From: Hoylesella marshii DSM 16973 = JCM 13450
GTDB taxonomy: Bacteria > Bacteroidota > Bacteroidia > Bacteroidales > Bacteroidaceae
Direction: 5' to 3'
DNA length: 50,462 nt
NCBI RefSeq assembly: GCF_000146675.1
Contig: NZ_GL397214.1
Location: forward strand, 745,987-796,448
A program made the position numbers and the translations under genes. This document shows positions 26,204 to 34,900 of this stretch, in pieces; positions within the stretch are counted from its first letter, which is position 1; each line of letters opens with the position of its first letter. Under the pieces are notes generated by a model. The model ran no database searches, was not told where the DNA came from, and saw only the letters and a program-made list of their open reading frames with translations.

Positions 26204-27289
26204 ATGAAGAAAAAGACAGCCCTTATCACAGGTATCACAGGCCAGGACGGCTCTTACCTGGCCGAATTGCTCATAGAAAAAGGTTATGAAGTGCATGGCC
26301 TCTTGCGACGCTCGTCCTCCTTTAATACCGCACGCATCGAACACCTATACCTCGATGAATGGGTACGCGACATGAAGAAAGACCGGCTCGTAAATCTTCA
26401 CTGGGCAGATATGACAGACTCATCCTCACTTATCCGCATCATCGGGGAAATCAAACCGGCAGAAATCTATAACCTTGCTGCACAAAGCCACGTAAAAGTG
26501 AGCTTTGAAGTGCCCGAATATACCGCCGATGTAGATGCCGTAGGTGTACTGCGCCTCTTAGAGGCCGTGAGGATATGTGGGCTTGAGAAAACTTGCAGAG
26601 TGTATCAGGCAAGTACATCGGAACTCTATGGAAAGGTGCAGGAAATACCACAGACCGAGACGACACCTTTCTATCCGCGTTCGCCTTATGCTGTAGCTAA
26701 ACTCTACGGCTTTTGGATTGTGAAAAATTATCGTGAGAGTTACGGCATGTATTGCTGCAACGGCATCCTCTTCAACCACGAGAGCGAACGGCGCGGAGAA
26801 ACTTTCGTTACACGCAAGATAACGCTGGCTGCTGCCCGTATCGTGCAGGGCTATCAGGACAAACTCTACCTCGGAAACCTCGATGCACGACGGGATTGGG
26901 GATATGCACGCGACTATGTGGAGTGCATGTGGCTCATGTTGCAGCAGCAACAGCCTGAAGACTTCGTGATAGCAACGGGCGAGATGCACACTGTACGCGA
27001 GTTTTGCACGTTGGCTTTCCGAGAAGCGGGAATTTCATTGCATTGGGAAGGCAGCGGCATCGACGAGAAAGGTATCGATGAAAAGACGGGACGCACGCTT
27101 GTAGAGGTAGATGCCAAATACTTCCGCCCCTGCGAAGTAGAACAACTATTGGGTAATCCCGCCAAGGCAAAGAACTGTTTGGGATGGAATCCCACCAAGA
27201 CTTCTTTCCGCGAACTTGTACGGCTGATGGTAGAACACGACATGAAGTTTGTTCGCAAACTTCATTTGAAAGACCAACTTTCCCAATAA
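26204..27289 (+). CDS. gmd: GDP-mannose 4,6-dehydratase
   Basis: A 361-aa short-chain dehydrogenase/reductase-type enzyme converting GDP-mannose to GDP-4-keto-6-deoxymannose. NADP-binding [25 protein letters not shown] opens the protein, followed by the family signature RRSSSFNT; the catalytic Tyr-x-x-x-Lys is in SPYAVAKLY, and [21 protein letters not shown] is the Gmd-specific oligomerisation segment. The protein is full length. It is the second step of the manC-gmd-fcl pathway and is followed by a conspicuous 12-bp hairpin before fcl. Confidence 0.95.
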   Translation: MKKKTALITGITGQDGSYLAELLIEKGYEVHGLLRRSSSFNTARIEHLYLDEWVRDMKKDRLVNLHWADMTDSSSLIRIIGEIKPAEIYNLAAQSHVKVSFEVPEYTADVDAVGVLRLLEAVRICGLEKTCRVYQASTSELYGKVQEIPQTETTPFYPRSPYAVAKLYGFWIVKNYRESYGMYCCNGILFNHESERRGETFVTRKITLAAARIVQGYQDKLYLGNLDARRDWGYARDYVECMWLMLQQQQPEDFVIATGEMHTVREFCTLAFREAGISLHWEGSGIDEKGIDEKTGRTLVEVDAKYFRPCEVEQLLGNPAKAKNCLGWNPTKTSFRELVRLMVEHDMKFVRKLHLKDQLSQ

Positions 27290-27293
27290 ACGA

Positions 27294-27330
27294 ACTGTCG
27301 ATACATGCTCCATCTGCGTGTATCGACAGT
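27294..27330 (+). other. 12-bp perfect inverted repeat between gmd and fcl
   Basis: ACTGTCGATACA (27294-27305) and TGTATCGACAGT (27319-27330) are perfect complements with a 13-nt loop, starting 5 bp after the gmd stop and ending 14 bp before the fcl ATG. There is no T-tract, so this is more likely an RNA processing or stabilising element, or an operator, than a terminator. Confidence 0.7.
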
Positions 27331-27344
27331 CCTATCTGCTTATT

Positions 27345-28523
27345 ATGACACTGAATAAAGACACAAAAATCTATGTGGCAGGCCATCGCGGCTTAGTGGG
27401 GTCGGCCATTTGGAACAACCTCGAAGCCCGCGGTTACCACCATCTGGTTGGACGTACACATGCCGAACTCGACCTTACAGACCAAGCCGCCGTACGTCGT
27501 TTCTTTGACCGAGAACGTCCCGAAGTTGTTGTTGTAGCAGCCGCCTATGTGGGCGGTATCATGGCGAATTCACTCTATCGGGCAGATTTCATCATGCAAA
27601 ACATGCAGATGCAATGCAACGTTATCAGCGAATCCTACGCTCATGATGTGCGGAAGCTACTCTTTCTCGGCTCTACCTGCATCTATCCTAAAGATGCCCC
27701 TCAACCGATGGAGGAAACAGCGCTGCTCACTTCGCCCCTCGAATATACCAACGAGCCATACGCCATTGCTAAGATTGCAGGTCTTAAGATGTGTGAAAGC
27801 TATAATTTGCAATACGGAACAGACTACATCGCCGTGATGCCTACCAATCTATACGGGCCTAACGACAACTTCCATCTCGACAACAGTCACGTCATGCCTG
27901 CCATGATGCGTAAAATATACCTTGCACAGCTCATTCACAAAGGAAGATGGGACATGATAAAATGCGACCTCGACAGCCGGCCTGTGCATGGTATCGACGG
28001 GTCGGCCACACAGGCCGATATTGAACGCACACTCGCCCGCTACGGCATTTACAACCATCGCGTTGTGTTGTGGGGGACAGGGCATCCGTTGCGCGAGTTC
28101 CTTTGGAGCGAAGACATGGCTGATGCTTGCGTACATCTCCTGCTCAACATTTCCTTTAAAGACATTATCGGCATTGAGAATTATTCATCGGTTATGCTTG
28201 GAGAAAAGGCTAACGCACGCATAGACCGTAACGCCGACACGGCTCGTGGGGGTGCCTTGCCACAGCTTGGAGACATCCGTAACTGCCATATCAATATCGG
28301 CACGGGTTCCGAAATCTCTATAGCTGACCTCGCCCACCTCATCGCCCGTACGATTGATTTTCAAGGAACAATTGATTTCGATACATCTAAACCCGATGGC
28401 ACGCTACGCAAACTCACCGACGTCTCCAAGCTCCATTCTCTCGGGTGGCACCACAGCGTGGAACTCGACGAGGGAGTCGCCCGATTGTTCCAATGGTATA
28501 AGACCTCCATCGGTATCTTCTGA
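27345..28523 (+). CDS. fcl: GDP-L-fucose synthase
   Basis: A 392-aa epimerase/reductase that converts GDP-4-keto-6-deoxymannose to GDP-L-fucose. VAGHRGLVGSAI is the nucleotide-binding loop and EPYAIAKIAG has the catalytic Tyr-x-x-x-Lys; the family segment GSTCIYPKDAPQPMEE is present. The protein is longer than the ~320-aa E. coli enzyme. The additions are a segment around residues 205-235 (DMIKCDLDSRPVHGIDGSA) and another near 285-310. The open frame begins 9 codons earlier with GTG inside the hairpin, so the ATG at 27345 was chosen. It is last in the operon and ends 97 bp from the convergent nitroreductase. Confidence 0.93.
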   Translation: MTLNKDTKIYVAGHRGLVGSAIWNNLEARGYHHLVGRTHAELDLTDQAAVRRFFDRERPEVVVVAAAYVGGIMANSLYRADFIMQNMQMQCNVISESYAHDVRKLLFLGSTCIYPKDAPQPMEETALLTSPLEYTNEPYAIAKIAGLKMCESYNLQYGTDYIAVMPTNLYGPNDNFHLDNSHVMPAMMRKIYLAQLIHKGRWDMIKCDLDSRPVHGIDGSATQADIERTLARYGIYNHRVVLWGTGHPLREFLWSEDMADACVHLLLNISFKDIIGIENYSSVMLGEKANARIDRNADTARGGALPQLGDIRNCHINIGTGSEISIADLAHLIARTIDFQGTIDFDTSKPDGTLRKLTDVSKLHSLGWHHSVELDEGVARLFQWYKTSIGIF

Positions 28524-28620
28524 TACTATGAAGACAGCAAAGGAGAACTTGCATATTTAACTGTAAACATGCGGCAAGAAGGGAAAGAAAAGAAAGGAAT
28601 GGAAGCTCGTATGAGTTATT

Positions 28621-29358
28621 CTACAAAAAACCTTGACGGCGTAGGGCATCAAGAAAGGTTTTCGACAACGCCTCATTGTCTTTCCGTGTATATCGAATGT
28701 CGGTAAATACTTGAGCAAGCGTTTCCTTCCCATTGATTTCCACGAAATGCCTATTAGCGTCTAAGTTCTCTTTCTCTGTATAGCAATCATCGATACGCGC
28801 AGAGGTGTAGTCACTGTAGGTTTCTTCATGGACGATGGCACGTAGAGGCAGTCGGTCTGTCATGGGTGGTTCTTCATCAGGCCAACCCAGCGTAATGGTG
28901 GCTACGGGCATCACTAATTGAGGTAACTCTAAAATGTCGATGATTTGCTGCGGCATATAAACCGTTGTGCCGAGGTAGCAATAACCAAGTCCTTCTTCGT
29001 CGGCAAGATTGCATAAGGTCTGCGTATATAGCAGGGCATCTGTGGCAGCATTGATAAACGAGAGGAAATTGTCGTAGCCCGGATGACCTTTTCTGAAACT
29101 TGCCCATGCTGTAGTACGCCGGAAATCAGCGCAGATGGTGAGCACCACCGGTGCTTGCGTAACCATGGGTTGATTGAAGTGTACCGGTGCAAGACGGGCT
29201 TTCATCTCGTCACTGCGGGTAACGATAACACTGTAGAGTTGCAGGTTGCCCATGGTTTGTGTCCTTTCAGCCTCTGAGAGCAACCGATTGAGCAAGTCTT
29301 CCGATATGGGTTTGTCGGTATACTTACGTATAGTTTTCCTTGTAAGAATCGTTTTCAT
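28621..29358 (-). CDS. nitroreductase family protein (NADPH-dependent flavin oxidoreductase)
   Basis: A 245-aa FMN-binding oxidoreductase. The N-terminus RKTIRKYTDKPISEDLLNRLLSEAERTQTMGNLQLYSVIV is typical of NfsA/FRP-like nitroreductases, and GYCYLGTTVYMPQQIIDILELP with ATITLGWPDE matches the second half of the fold. It would reduce quinones, nitro compounds or free flavin in the cytosol. It is a single gene with its own promoter, convergent with fcl and divergent from purH. Confidence 0.9.
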   Translation of the reverse strand: MKTILTRKTIRKYTDKPISEDLLNRLLSEAERTQTMGNLQLYSVIVTRSDEMKARLAPVHFNQPMVTQAPVVLTICADFRRTTAWASFRKGHPGYDNFLSFINAATDALLYTQTLCNLADEEGLGYCYLGTTVYMPQQIIDILELPQLVMPVATITLGWPDEEPPMTDRLPLRAIVHEETYSDYTSARIDDCYTEKENLDANRHFVEINGKETLAQVFTDIRYTRKDNEALSKTFLDALRRQGFL

Positions 29359-29387
29359 CTCTATTTTTTGTTGTTGTTTTATTGCTA

Positions 29388-29416
29388 CAAATGTAGTATT
29401 TTTTATTGAGATACAA
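29388..29416 (-). promoter_or_regulatory. nitroreductase promoter
   Basis: On the minus strand TTG (29414-29416), 18 bp, then TACATTTG (29388-29395), ending 30 bp before the start codon. Confidence 0.65.
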
Positions 29417-29586
29417 GCGGATTTTCATCAGTTGCATGCAGACGATGAAAAATTCACAACAAAAATCGGTGCTTTTTCACACGTATGATAGAGGGGTAAT
29501 AATCCTTTTCGCGACATCCCGAAAAAGATAGTATGAAAAGATTCATGGCGATATTGAAAATTTAACAGCCTCAGTTTGCCATTTTC

Positions 29587-29624
29587 ACAGTGTCAAATTA
29601 CAAATTTGACACTGTCAGTTTTTT
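29587..29624 (+). terminator. perfect 13-bp hairpin with T-tract
   Basis: ACAGTGTCAAATT (29587-29599) and AATTTGACACTGT (29603-29615) are perfect complements around a 3-nt loop, followed by CAG and six T on the plus strand. It has the form of a plus-strand rho-independent terminator, but no plus-strand gene precedes it within 1 kb; fcl ends at 28523 and a minus-strand gene intervenes. It may end an unrecognised small RNA or act as a palindromic operator. Confidence 0.55.
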
Positions 29625-29862
29625 AACCTTAATCGGTCACGAGAATGCTTACTTACCTTTTTTATAGGAATGACACAGCTTCCTGTCATCTTTTATTCAC
29701 TTGTCGGCATCTTGTCTGCCACCCTCTCTCAACGTACTCTACTACGCCTTCGACAAAATAACAAATCATCTGATCGGCCATTCAACAAAATCTGTACAGG
29801 AGTTAATGATTGATTGGGGATAAAAAAAGAATGATTCTTTCCACATTATCCATACTTTTTCG

Positions 29863-29870
29863 TACCTTTG
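29863..29870 (+). promoter_or_regulatory. -7 box of the purH promoter
   Basis: TACCTTTG, a perfect TAnnTTTG, lies 29 bp before the purH ATG. The -33 position has only TTCTTT-like sequence. The remaining ~240 bp upstream to the hairpin at 29587 shows no recognisable feature. Confidence 0.7.
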
Positions 29871-29899
29871 CAACATTCAAAACGTAAAGTACGCAAGCT

Positions 29900-30493
29900 A
29901 TGGCTGATACAAAAAGAATTAAGACAGCACTCATTTCCGTTTACCATAAAGACGGATTAGACCAGTTGTTGGCCATGTTAGATGCCGAGGGCGTGAAGTT
30001 CTTCTCCACAGGAGGCACACAGAAGTTTATAGAATCGCAGGGTTACAAGTGCAGCACAGTAGAGAGCATCACAAGCTATCCATCTATCTTAGGTGGCAGA
30101 GTAAAGACATTACACCCGAAAGTTTTTGGCGGTATATTGGCACGTCGCGACAATGAAGGCGACAAAACACAGATGGCTACATATGAAATCCCAGCTATCG
30201 ACCTTGTTATTGTAGACCTCTACCCCTTCGCTCAGACAGTTGCCGAAGGTGCTTCTGAAGCCGAGGTTATAGAGAAAATAGATATCGGAGGTATCTCTCT
30301 TATTCGCGCCGGTGCCAAGAACTTCAAAGATGTAGTTGTCATACCAAGCAAGGCTGAATACAGCATACTGCTAAATATTCTCAATGAGAAGGGGGCGCAG
30401 ACTGACATTGAAGAACGCAGAAGATTGGCAGAGCAGGCTTTCGCTGTGAGCAGCCGTTATGATACAGCCATCCACGCATGGTTTACAAGATAA
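29900..30493 (+). CDS. purH: stand-alone IMP cyclohydrolase (N-terminal PurH domain only)
   Basis: A 197-aa protein equal to the MGS-like IMP cyclohydrolase domain of PurH, which closes FAICAR to IMP in the last step of purine synthesis. Recognisable segments are TALISVYHKDGLDQL, FFSTGGTQKFIE, GGRVKTLHPKVFGGILARR, VDLYPFAQTV and EKIDIGGISLIRAGAKNF. The frame ends cleanly after SSRYDTAIHAWF, near where the linker to the AICAR transformylase domain begins in the ~510-aa bifunctional enzyme. Only 129 bp separate it from mreB, so the second domain is absent here and must be encoded elsewhere if the pathway is complete. Confidence 0.92.
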   Translation: MADTKRIKTALISVYHKDGLDQLLAMLDAEGVKFFSTGGTQKFIESQGYKCSTVESITSYPSILGGRVKTLHPKVFGGILARRDNEGDKTQMATYEIPAIDLVIVDLYPFAQTVAEGASEAEVIEKIDIGGISLIRAGAKNFKDVVVIPSKAEYSILLNILNEKGAQTDIEERRRLAEQAFAVSSRYDTAIHAWFTR

Positions 30494-30622
30494 TCACAGC
30501 ACACCACATATTATCGAAATTTTAATATCAACGGCAGCCACAAAGAACCGGAATACAAAGCGAGATATTCACGCTTCATCTCCTGTTTTCGTCTGCTGCC
30601 CTTAAAAACGAACAACATAAAC

Positions 30623-31645
30623 ATGGGATTTTTTTCTTTTATCCAAGAAATTGCAATGGACTTAGGCACTGCCAACACCATTATTATCAGCGATGATAAG
30701 ATTGTAGTGGACGAACCATCGGTCGTTGCCCTTGACAGACGTACCGACAAAATGATAGCCGTCGGTGAGAAAGCAAAACTAATGTACGAAAAGGCGCACG
30801 ACAATATACGCACTATCCGCCCACTGCGCGATGGCGTGATTGCCGACTTCACAGCCTGCGAGCAGATGATGCGTGGCCTCATCAAGATGGTGCACACAGG
30901 CAGTCGCTTGTTTTCTCCATCGCTACGTATGGTCATCGGCGTGCCATCGGGTTCCACCGAAGTAGAGCTGCGTGCTGTGCGCGACTCTGCAGAGCATGCC
31001 GACGGGCGCGACGTGTATCTCATCTTCGAACCTATGGCCGCAGCTATCGGTATAGGTATCGACGTAGAGGCACCTAAAGGTAACATGATAGTAGACATCG
31101 GTGGCGGAAGTACCGAGATTGCGGTTATCTCACTTGGCGGTATCGTATCCAACAACTCCATACGCACAGCCGGTGATGACCTGACAGCAGAGATACAAGA
31201 CTACATGAGCAGACAGCACAATGTAAAAGTGAGCGAGCGCATGGCAGAACGTATCAAGATAAACGTAGGGTCGGCTTTAACCGAATTGGGTGAAGATGCT
31301 CCCGAAGACTACGTAGTGCATGGACCGAATAGAATAACGGCATTACCCATGGAAGTACCGGTATGCTATCAAGAAGTGGCACACTGTCTGGACAAAACCA
31401 TTGCCAAAATAGAGAACGCTGTGCTATCAGCCCTTGAGAACACTCCACCCGAATTGTATGCAGACATCGTACAGAACGGTATCTATCTGACCGGCGGCGG
31501 TGCACTGTTGCGCGGTCTTGATAAACGTTTGAAAGACAAAATAAACATCACTTTCCATATAGCCGAAGACCCGTTGCACAGTGTAGCAAAAGGTGCAGGC
31601 ATTGCATTGAAGAACGTAGACCGTTTCTCATTCTTGATGAGATAG
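30623..31645 (+). CDS. mreB: rod shape-determining protein MreB
   Basis: A 340-aa bacterial actin that organises the lateral cell-wall synthesis complex beneath the inner membrane. Nucleotide-binding segments are visible: MDLGTANTII (phosphate 1), VDIGGGSTEIAVISLGGIV (phosphate 2) and GIYLTGGGALLRGL (adenosine). It is full length. It is first of five genes of the rod system, 5 bp from mreC, and follows purH at 129 bp, an arrangement known from other Bacteroidales. Confidence 0.97.
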   Translation: MGFFSFIQEIAMDLGTANTIIISDDKIVVDEPSVVALDRRTDKMIAVGEKAKLMYEKAHDNIRTIRPLRDGVIADFTACEQMMRGLIKMVHTGSRLFSPSLRMVIGVPSGSTEVELRAVRDSAEHADGRDVYLIFEPMAAAIGIGIDVEAPKGNMIVDIGGGSTEIAVISLGGIVSNNSIRTAGDDLTAEIQDYMSRQHNVKVSERMAERIKINVGSALTELGEDAPEDYVVHGPNRITALPMEVPVCYQEVAHCLDKTIAKIENAVLSALENTPPELYADIVQNGIYLTGGGALLRGLDKRLKDKINITFHIAEDPLHSVAKGAGIALKNVDRFSFLMR

Positions 31646-31649
31646 GAAA

Positions 31650-32516
31650 ATGCACAACTTAGTAGAGTTCCTCGCTAAATTCAACCATTGGCTCGTCTTT
31701 ATTATACTGGAAGCACTGGGCTTCACGCTCTTGTTTCACTATAACAGTTATCAGGGAAGCGTGTGGTTCAGTTCTGCCAATACTGTGACAGGCATATTCT
31801 TTGAATGGAGCGCAAAGGTGGAACAATTCTTCGGTATGGTGAAGATGAACGAAACACTAACACGACGGAACATCTACTTAGAGCACAAGGCTGCGAGATT
31901 GGAGGAGACTTTACGCGACCGCACAGATGCAACGGAACAGCTCTACACAGCACAGAAACAGTTGCCGGAACGCTTTCGGTTTATCCCTGCAAAAGTAATC
32001 AGCAATTCCATACATCTGAAAGACAACCTGATGACCCTTAATAAAGGGGAGACAGACGGTGTGAGGAAAGATATGGGCGTGGTATGCGGAACGGGGATTG
32101 TTGGAATCATATATCAAGTGTCTACCCACTATTCCATTGTGCTACCCATACTTAATTCGCAGTCGAATATCAGTTGCAGCATAGAGAAGCGAGGATATTT
32201 CGGACAGCTCCGATGGGATGGCGGTTCTTCCCGTATAGCCTATGTAGAGGAAATACCGCGTCATGCGCGCTTCCGTCTCTATGACAGAGTGGTAACGAGC
32301 GGCTACTCATCCATCTTTCCGCCCGGAATCATGATAGGGAAAATTCTCCATGTTTACAACTCCAAAGATGGCATTTCATACAGCTTGATGGTAGAACTAT
32401 CTACAGACTTTTCCAATCTGCGCGATGTTTGCATCATCGATGACAGCATGATGAAAGAACGGATAGAATTAATGCGTAATGCACAAGATTTGATGAAACC
32501 CAAAGATAACTTATAA
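31650..32516 (+). CDS. mreC: rod shape-determining protein MreC
   Basis: A 288-aa bitopic membrane protein linking MreB to the periplasmic synthases. One N-terminal membrane helix (about 14-32, WLVFIILEALGFTLLF), then a coiled coil with RNIYLEHKAARLEETLRDR (about 70-110), then the beta-barrel MreC domain (NSIHLKDNLMTLNKGETDGVRKDMGVV onward). Its start is 4 bp after the mreB stop and its end is 11 bp before mreD, so it is co-translated with both. Confidence 0.94.
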   Translation: MHNLVEFLAKFNHWLVFIILEALGFTLLFHYNSYQGSVWFSSANTVTGIFFEWSAKVEQFFGMVKMNETLTRRNIYLEHKAARLEETLRDRTDATEQLYTAQKQLPERFRFIPAKVISNSIHLKDNLMTLNKGETDGVRKDMGVVCGTGIVGIIYQVSTHYSIVLPILNSQSNISCSIEKRGYFGQLRWDGGSSRIAYVEEIPRHARFRLYDRVVTSGYSSIFPPGIMIGKILHVYNSKDGISYSLMVELSTDFSNLRDVCIIDDSMMKERIELMRNAQDLMKPKDNL

Positions 32517-32527
32517 AGAAAAAGACG

Positions 32528-33025
32528 ATGGGCTTGGATTTATTACGCCGATTAACCGTGTTTATCGGTCTCTGCATCGCGCAGACGTTGGTATTGAACC
32601 ATATCCACCTCTTCGGCTGCGCCACGCCGTTGCTATATATATATATGGTGGTGCTGTTTCCACGCAACTATCCCCGTTGGGGGATGTTATTGTGGAGCTT
32701 TCTTTTAGGCCTATCTATCGACATATTTTCAAATACGCCCGGTGTTGCAGCCACAGCAATGACCACAACAGCCTTTCTACAACCCTACTTACTTACTCCA
32801 TTCCTTCAACGGGAAACTCCTGCAGAGCTAAAACCCGCAATAACCTCGATGGGTATGGCACGCTTCTCTTATTTCACCGTGCTGATAGTATTCGTATATT
32901 GTATCTTGCTTTTCAGCATAGAAGCCTTCAACTTTTTCAACTGGCTGCAATGGATAGAAAGCATCGTCGGCAGTACGGCTCTCACCGTATTACTTATTTT
33001 GGTGATAGAGAATGTCAGGCGGTAA
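32528..33025 (+). CDS. mreD: rod shape-determining protein MreD
   Basis: A 165-aa hydrophobic protein with about five membrane helices, the size and layout of MreD. Sequence conservation in this family is low, and identification rests on topology, the segment LLWSFLLGLSIDIFSNTPGVAA and the position between mreC and the PBP2 gene. It is an inner-membrane component of the elongasome. Confidence 0.9.
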   Translation: MGLDLLRRLTVFIGLCIAQTLVLNHIHLFGCATPLLYIYMVVLFPRNYPRWGMLLWSFLLGLSIDIFSNTPGVAATAMTTTAFLQPYLLTPFLQRETPAELKPAITSMGMARFSYFTVLIVFVYCILLFSIEAFNFFNWLQWIESIVGSTALTVLLILVIENVRR

Positions 33026-33049
33026 TAGCTCCCAAGCGCGTAATCACAG

Positions 33050-34900
33050 ATGAAAGACTACGAATTAGATAAGAGAAGATTTGTCATTAGCGGGGTAGCC
33101 ATTGCGATAGTGGTTATCTATATTGTGCGGCTCTTCGTGCTTCAGATTATGAGCGACGACTATCGGAAAAGTGCCGACAGTAATGCTTTCCTGAAGAAAA
33201 TAGAATATCCATCGAGAGGTATTATCACAGACAGGACGGGAAAGCTGATGGTATACAACCAACCGGCCTACGACATCATGGTGGTGATGAACGAAGAGAG
33301 TGGACATCTCGACACATTAGAATTTTGCAAGGCACTGGGCATCACGAAAGAGTTCTTTATCCGCCGAATGAACGACATCAAGGACAAAACGAAAAACCCC
33401 GGTTATTCCCGCTTCACCCAACAACTGTTCATGAATCAACTCTCCGACAAAGAGTTCAGCGTATTTCAGGAAAAGATGTTCCGCTTCCCCGGATTCTATA
33501 TACAGCGCAGAAGCATCCGGCAATATTCCTATCCCTATGCTGCCCATATTTTGGGAGATGTAGGCGAAGTGTCGCCCGCCAACATTGAGGAAGACGATTA
33601 CTACCAACCGGGCGACTACATAGGAAAGTTAGGCGTCGAACGATACTACGAGAAACAGTTGCGCGGCGAAAAAGGCGTACAGATACTGTTGCGCGATGCC
33701 CACGGGCGCATACAGGGAAAATATCAAAACGGAGACTACGACAGAAAACCTCGTCCGGGGAAAGATATCACGCTGAGCATTGACCTCGACCTACAGGCAC
33801 TCGGCGAACGACTTCTCGAAGGGAAGATAGGGAGCATCGTGGCCATAGAACCCTCTACGGGAGAAGTACTCTGCATGGTTTCATCGCCCACCTACGACCC
33901 GCGCATGATGGTAGGAAAGAAGCGCGGAAGAAACCATCAACTCCTTTCGCGCAATGTTTGGAAACCTTTGCTCAACCGCTCTATTATGGGACAATACCCG
34001 CCCGGGTCTACCTTTAAAACCTCGCAGGCACTCACCTACCTCACCGAAGGCATCGTCACGCCCCACACAATGTACCCCTGTTATCACGGCTTTTATTATA
34101 AAGGACTCCACGTGGGATGCCACGGGCACGCCTCACCCATTGCCGTGGTGGGAGCGTTGAGCACGTCGTGCAACGCATATTTTTGCTGGGGACTGTACCA
34201 CATGATAGGCAACCGCCGCAAGTATGGCCGCCCGCAGACAGCACTCGACACGTGGCGCGACTATATGGTGAGCATGGGATTCGGCTATAAGTTAGGAATT
34301 GACCTACCCGGAGAGAAGCGCGGACTGATACCCAACTCCGGTTTCTACGACAAAGCCTATAAAGGTGCATGGAACGGACTAACCATTATCAGTATATCCA
34401 TCGGGCAAGGAGAGGTGAATCTTACCCCGCTCCAAATCGCCAATTTAGGTGCAACGATTGCCAACAGAGGCTACTTCTATACCCCCCACGTGGTGCGAAA
34501 GGTGCAGGGCGAACCGCTCGACACGACTTTCACTTCGCGCCATTACACTAAAGCAAGCCGAAGTGCCTACGAATATGTCGTAGCCGGCATGCGCTCGTCG
34601 GTGGTAGGCGGCACGTGTCGTGCGGCCAACAGAGCCGACTATTTGGTATGTGGAAAGACGGGAACGGCACAGAACAGAGGGCAAGACCACTCGGTCTTCA
34701 TGGGTTTCGCACCGATGAACAAGCCCAAGATTGCCATCGCCGTATATGTGGAAAATGGCGGATTCGGTGCAGACTACGGCGTGCCCATCGGCTCGCTCAT
34801 GATGGAACAATATATTAAAGGTAGGCTCTCGCCCGCAAGTGAGGCCAGAGCAAGAGACTTTCAAAGAAGACGTATTGCGTATGGAACGGCAAACAGATAG
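33050..34900 (+). CDS. mrdA: penicillin-binding protein 2 (elongation transpeptidase)
   Basis: A 616-aa class B penicillin-binding protein. One N-terminal helix (about 12-30) anchors it, followed by the PBP dimerisation domain and a transpeptidase domain. Catalytic motifs are intact: Ser320-x-x-Lys in PPGSTFKTSQ, Ser-Cys-Asn at about 373-375 in STSCNAYFCW, and Lys-Thr-Gly from 536 in CGKTGTAQN. It crosslinks peptidoglycan with the RodA glycosyltransferase, whose gene overlaps its 3' end by 20 bp, so the two are translationally coupled. Confidence 0.96.
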   Translation: MKDYELDKRRFVISGVAIAIVVIYIVRLFVLQIMSDDYRKSADSNAFLKKIEYPSRGIITDRTGKLMVYNQPAYDIMVVMNEESGHLDTLEFCKALGITKEFFIRRMNDIKDKTKNPGYSRFTQQLFMNQLSDKEFSVFQEKMFRFPGFYIQRRSIRQYSYPYAAHILGDVGEVSPANIEEDDYYQPGDYIGKLGVERYYEKQLRGEKGVQILLRDAHGRIQGKYQNGDYDRKPRPGKDITLSIDLDLQALGERLLEGKIGSIVAIEPSTGEVLCMVSSPTYDPRMMVGKKRGRNHQLLSRNVWKPLLNRSIMGQYPPGSTFKTSQALTYLTEGIVTPHTMYPCYHGFYYKGLHVGCHGHASPIAVVGALSTSCNAYFCWGLYHMIGNRRKYGRPQTALDTWRDYMVSMGFGYKLGIDLPGEKRGLIPNSGFYDKAYKGAWNGLTIISISIGQGEVNLTPLQIANLGATIANRGYFYTPHVVRKVQGEPLDTTFTSRHYTKASRSAYEYVVAGMRSSVVGGTCRAANRADYLVCGKTGTAQNRGQDHSVFMGFAPMNKPKIAIAVYVENGGFGADYGVPIGSLMMEQYIKGRLSPASEARARDFQRRRIAYGTANR

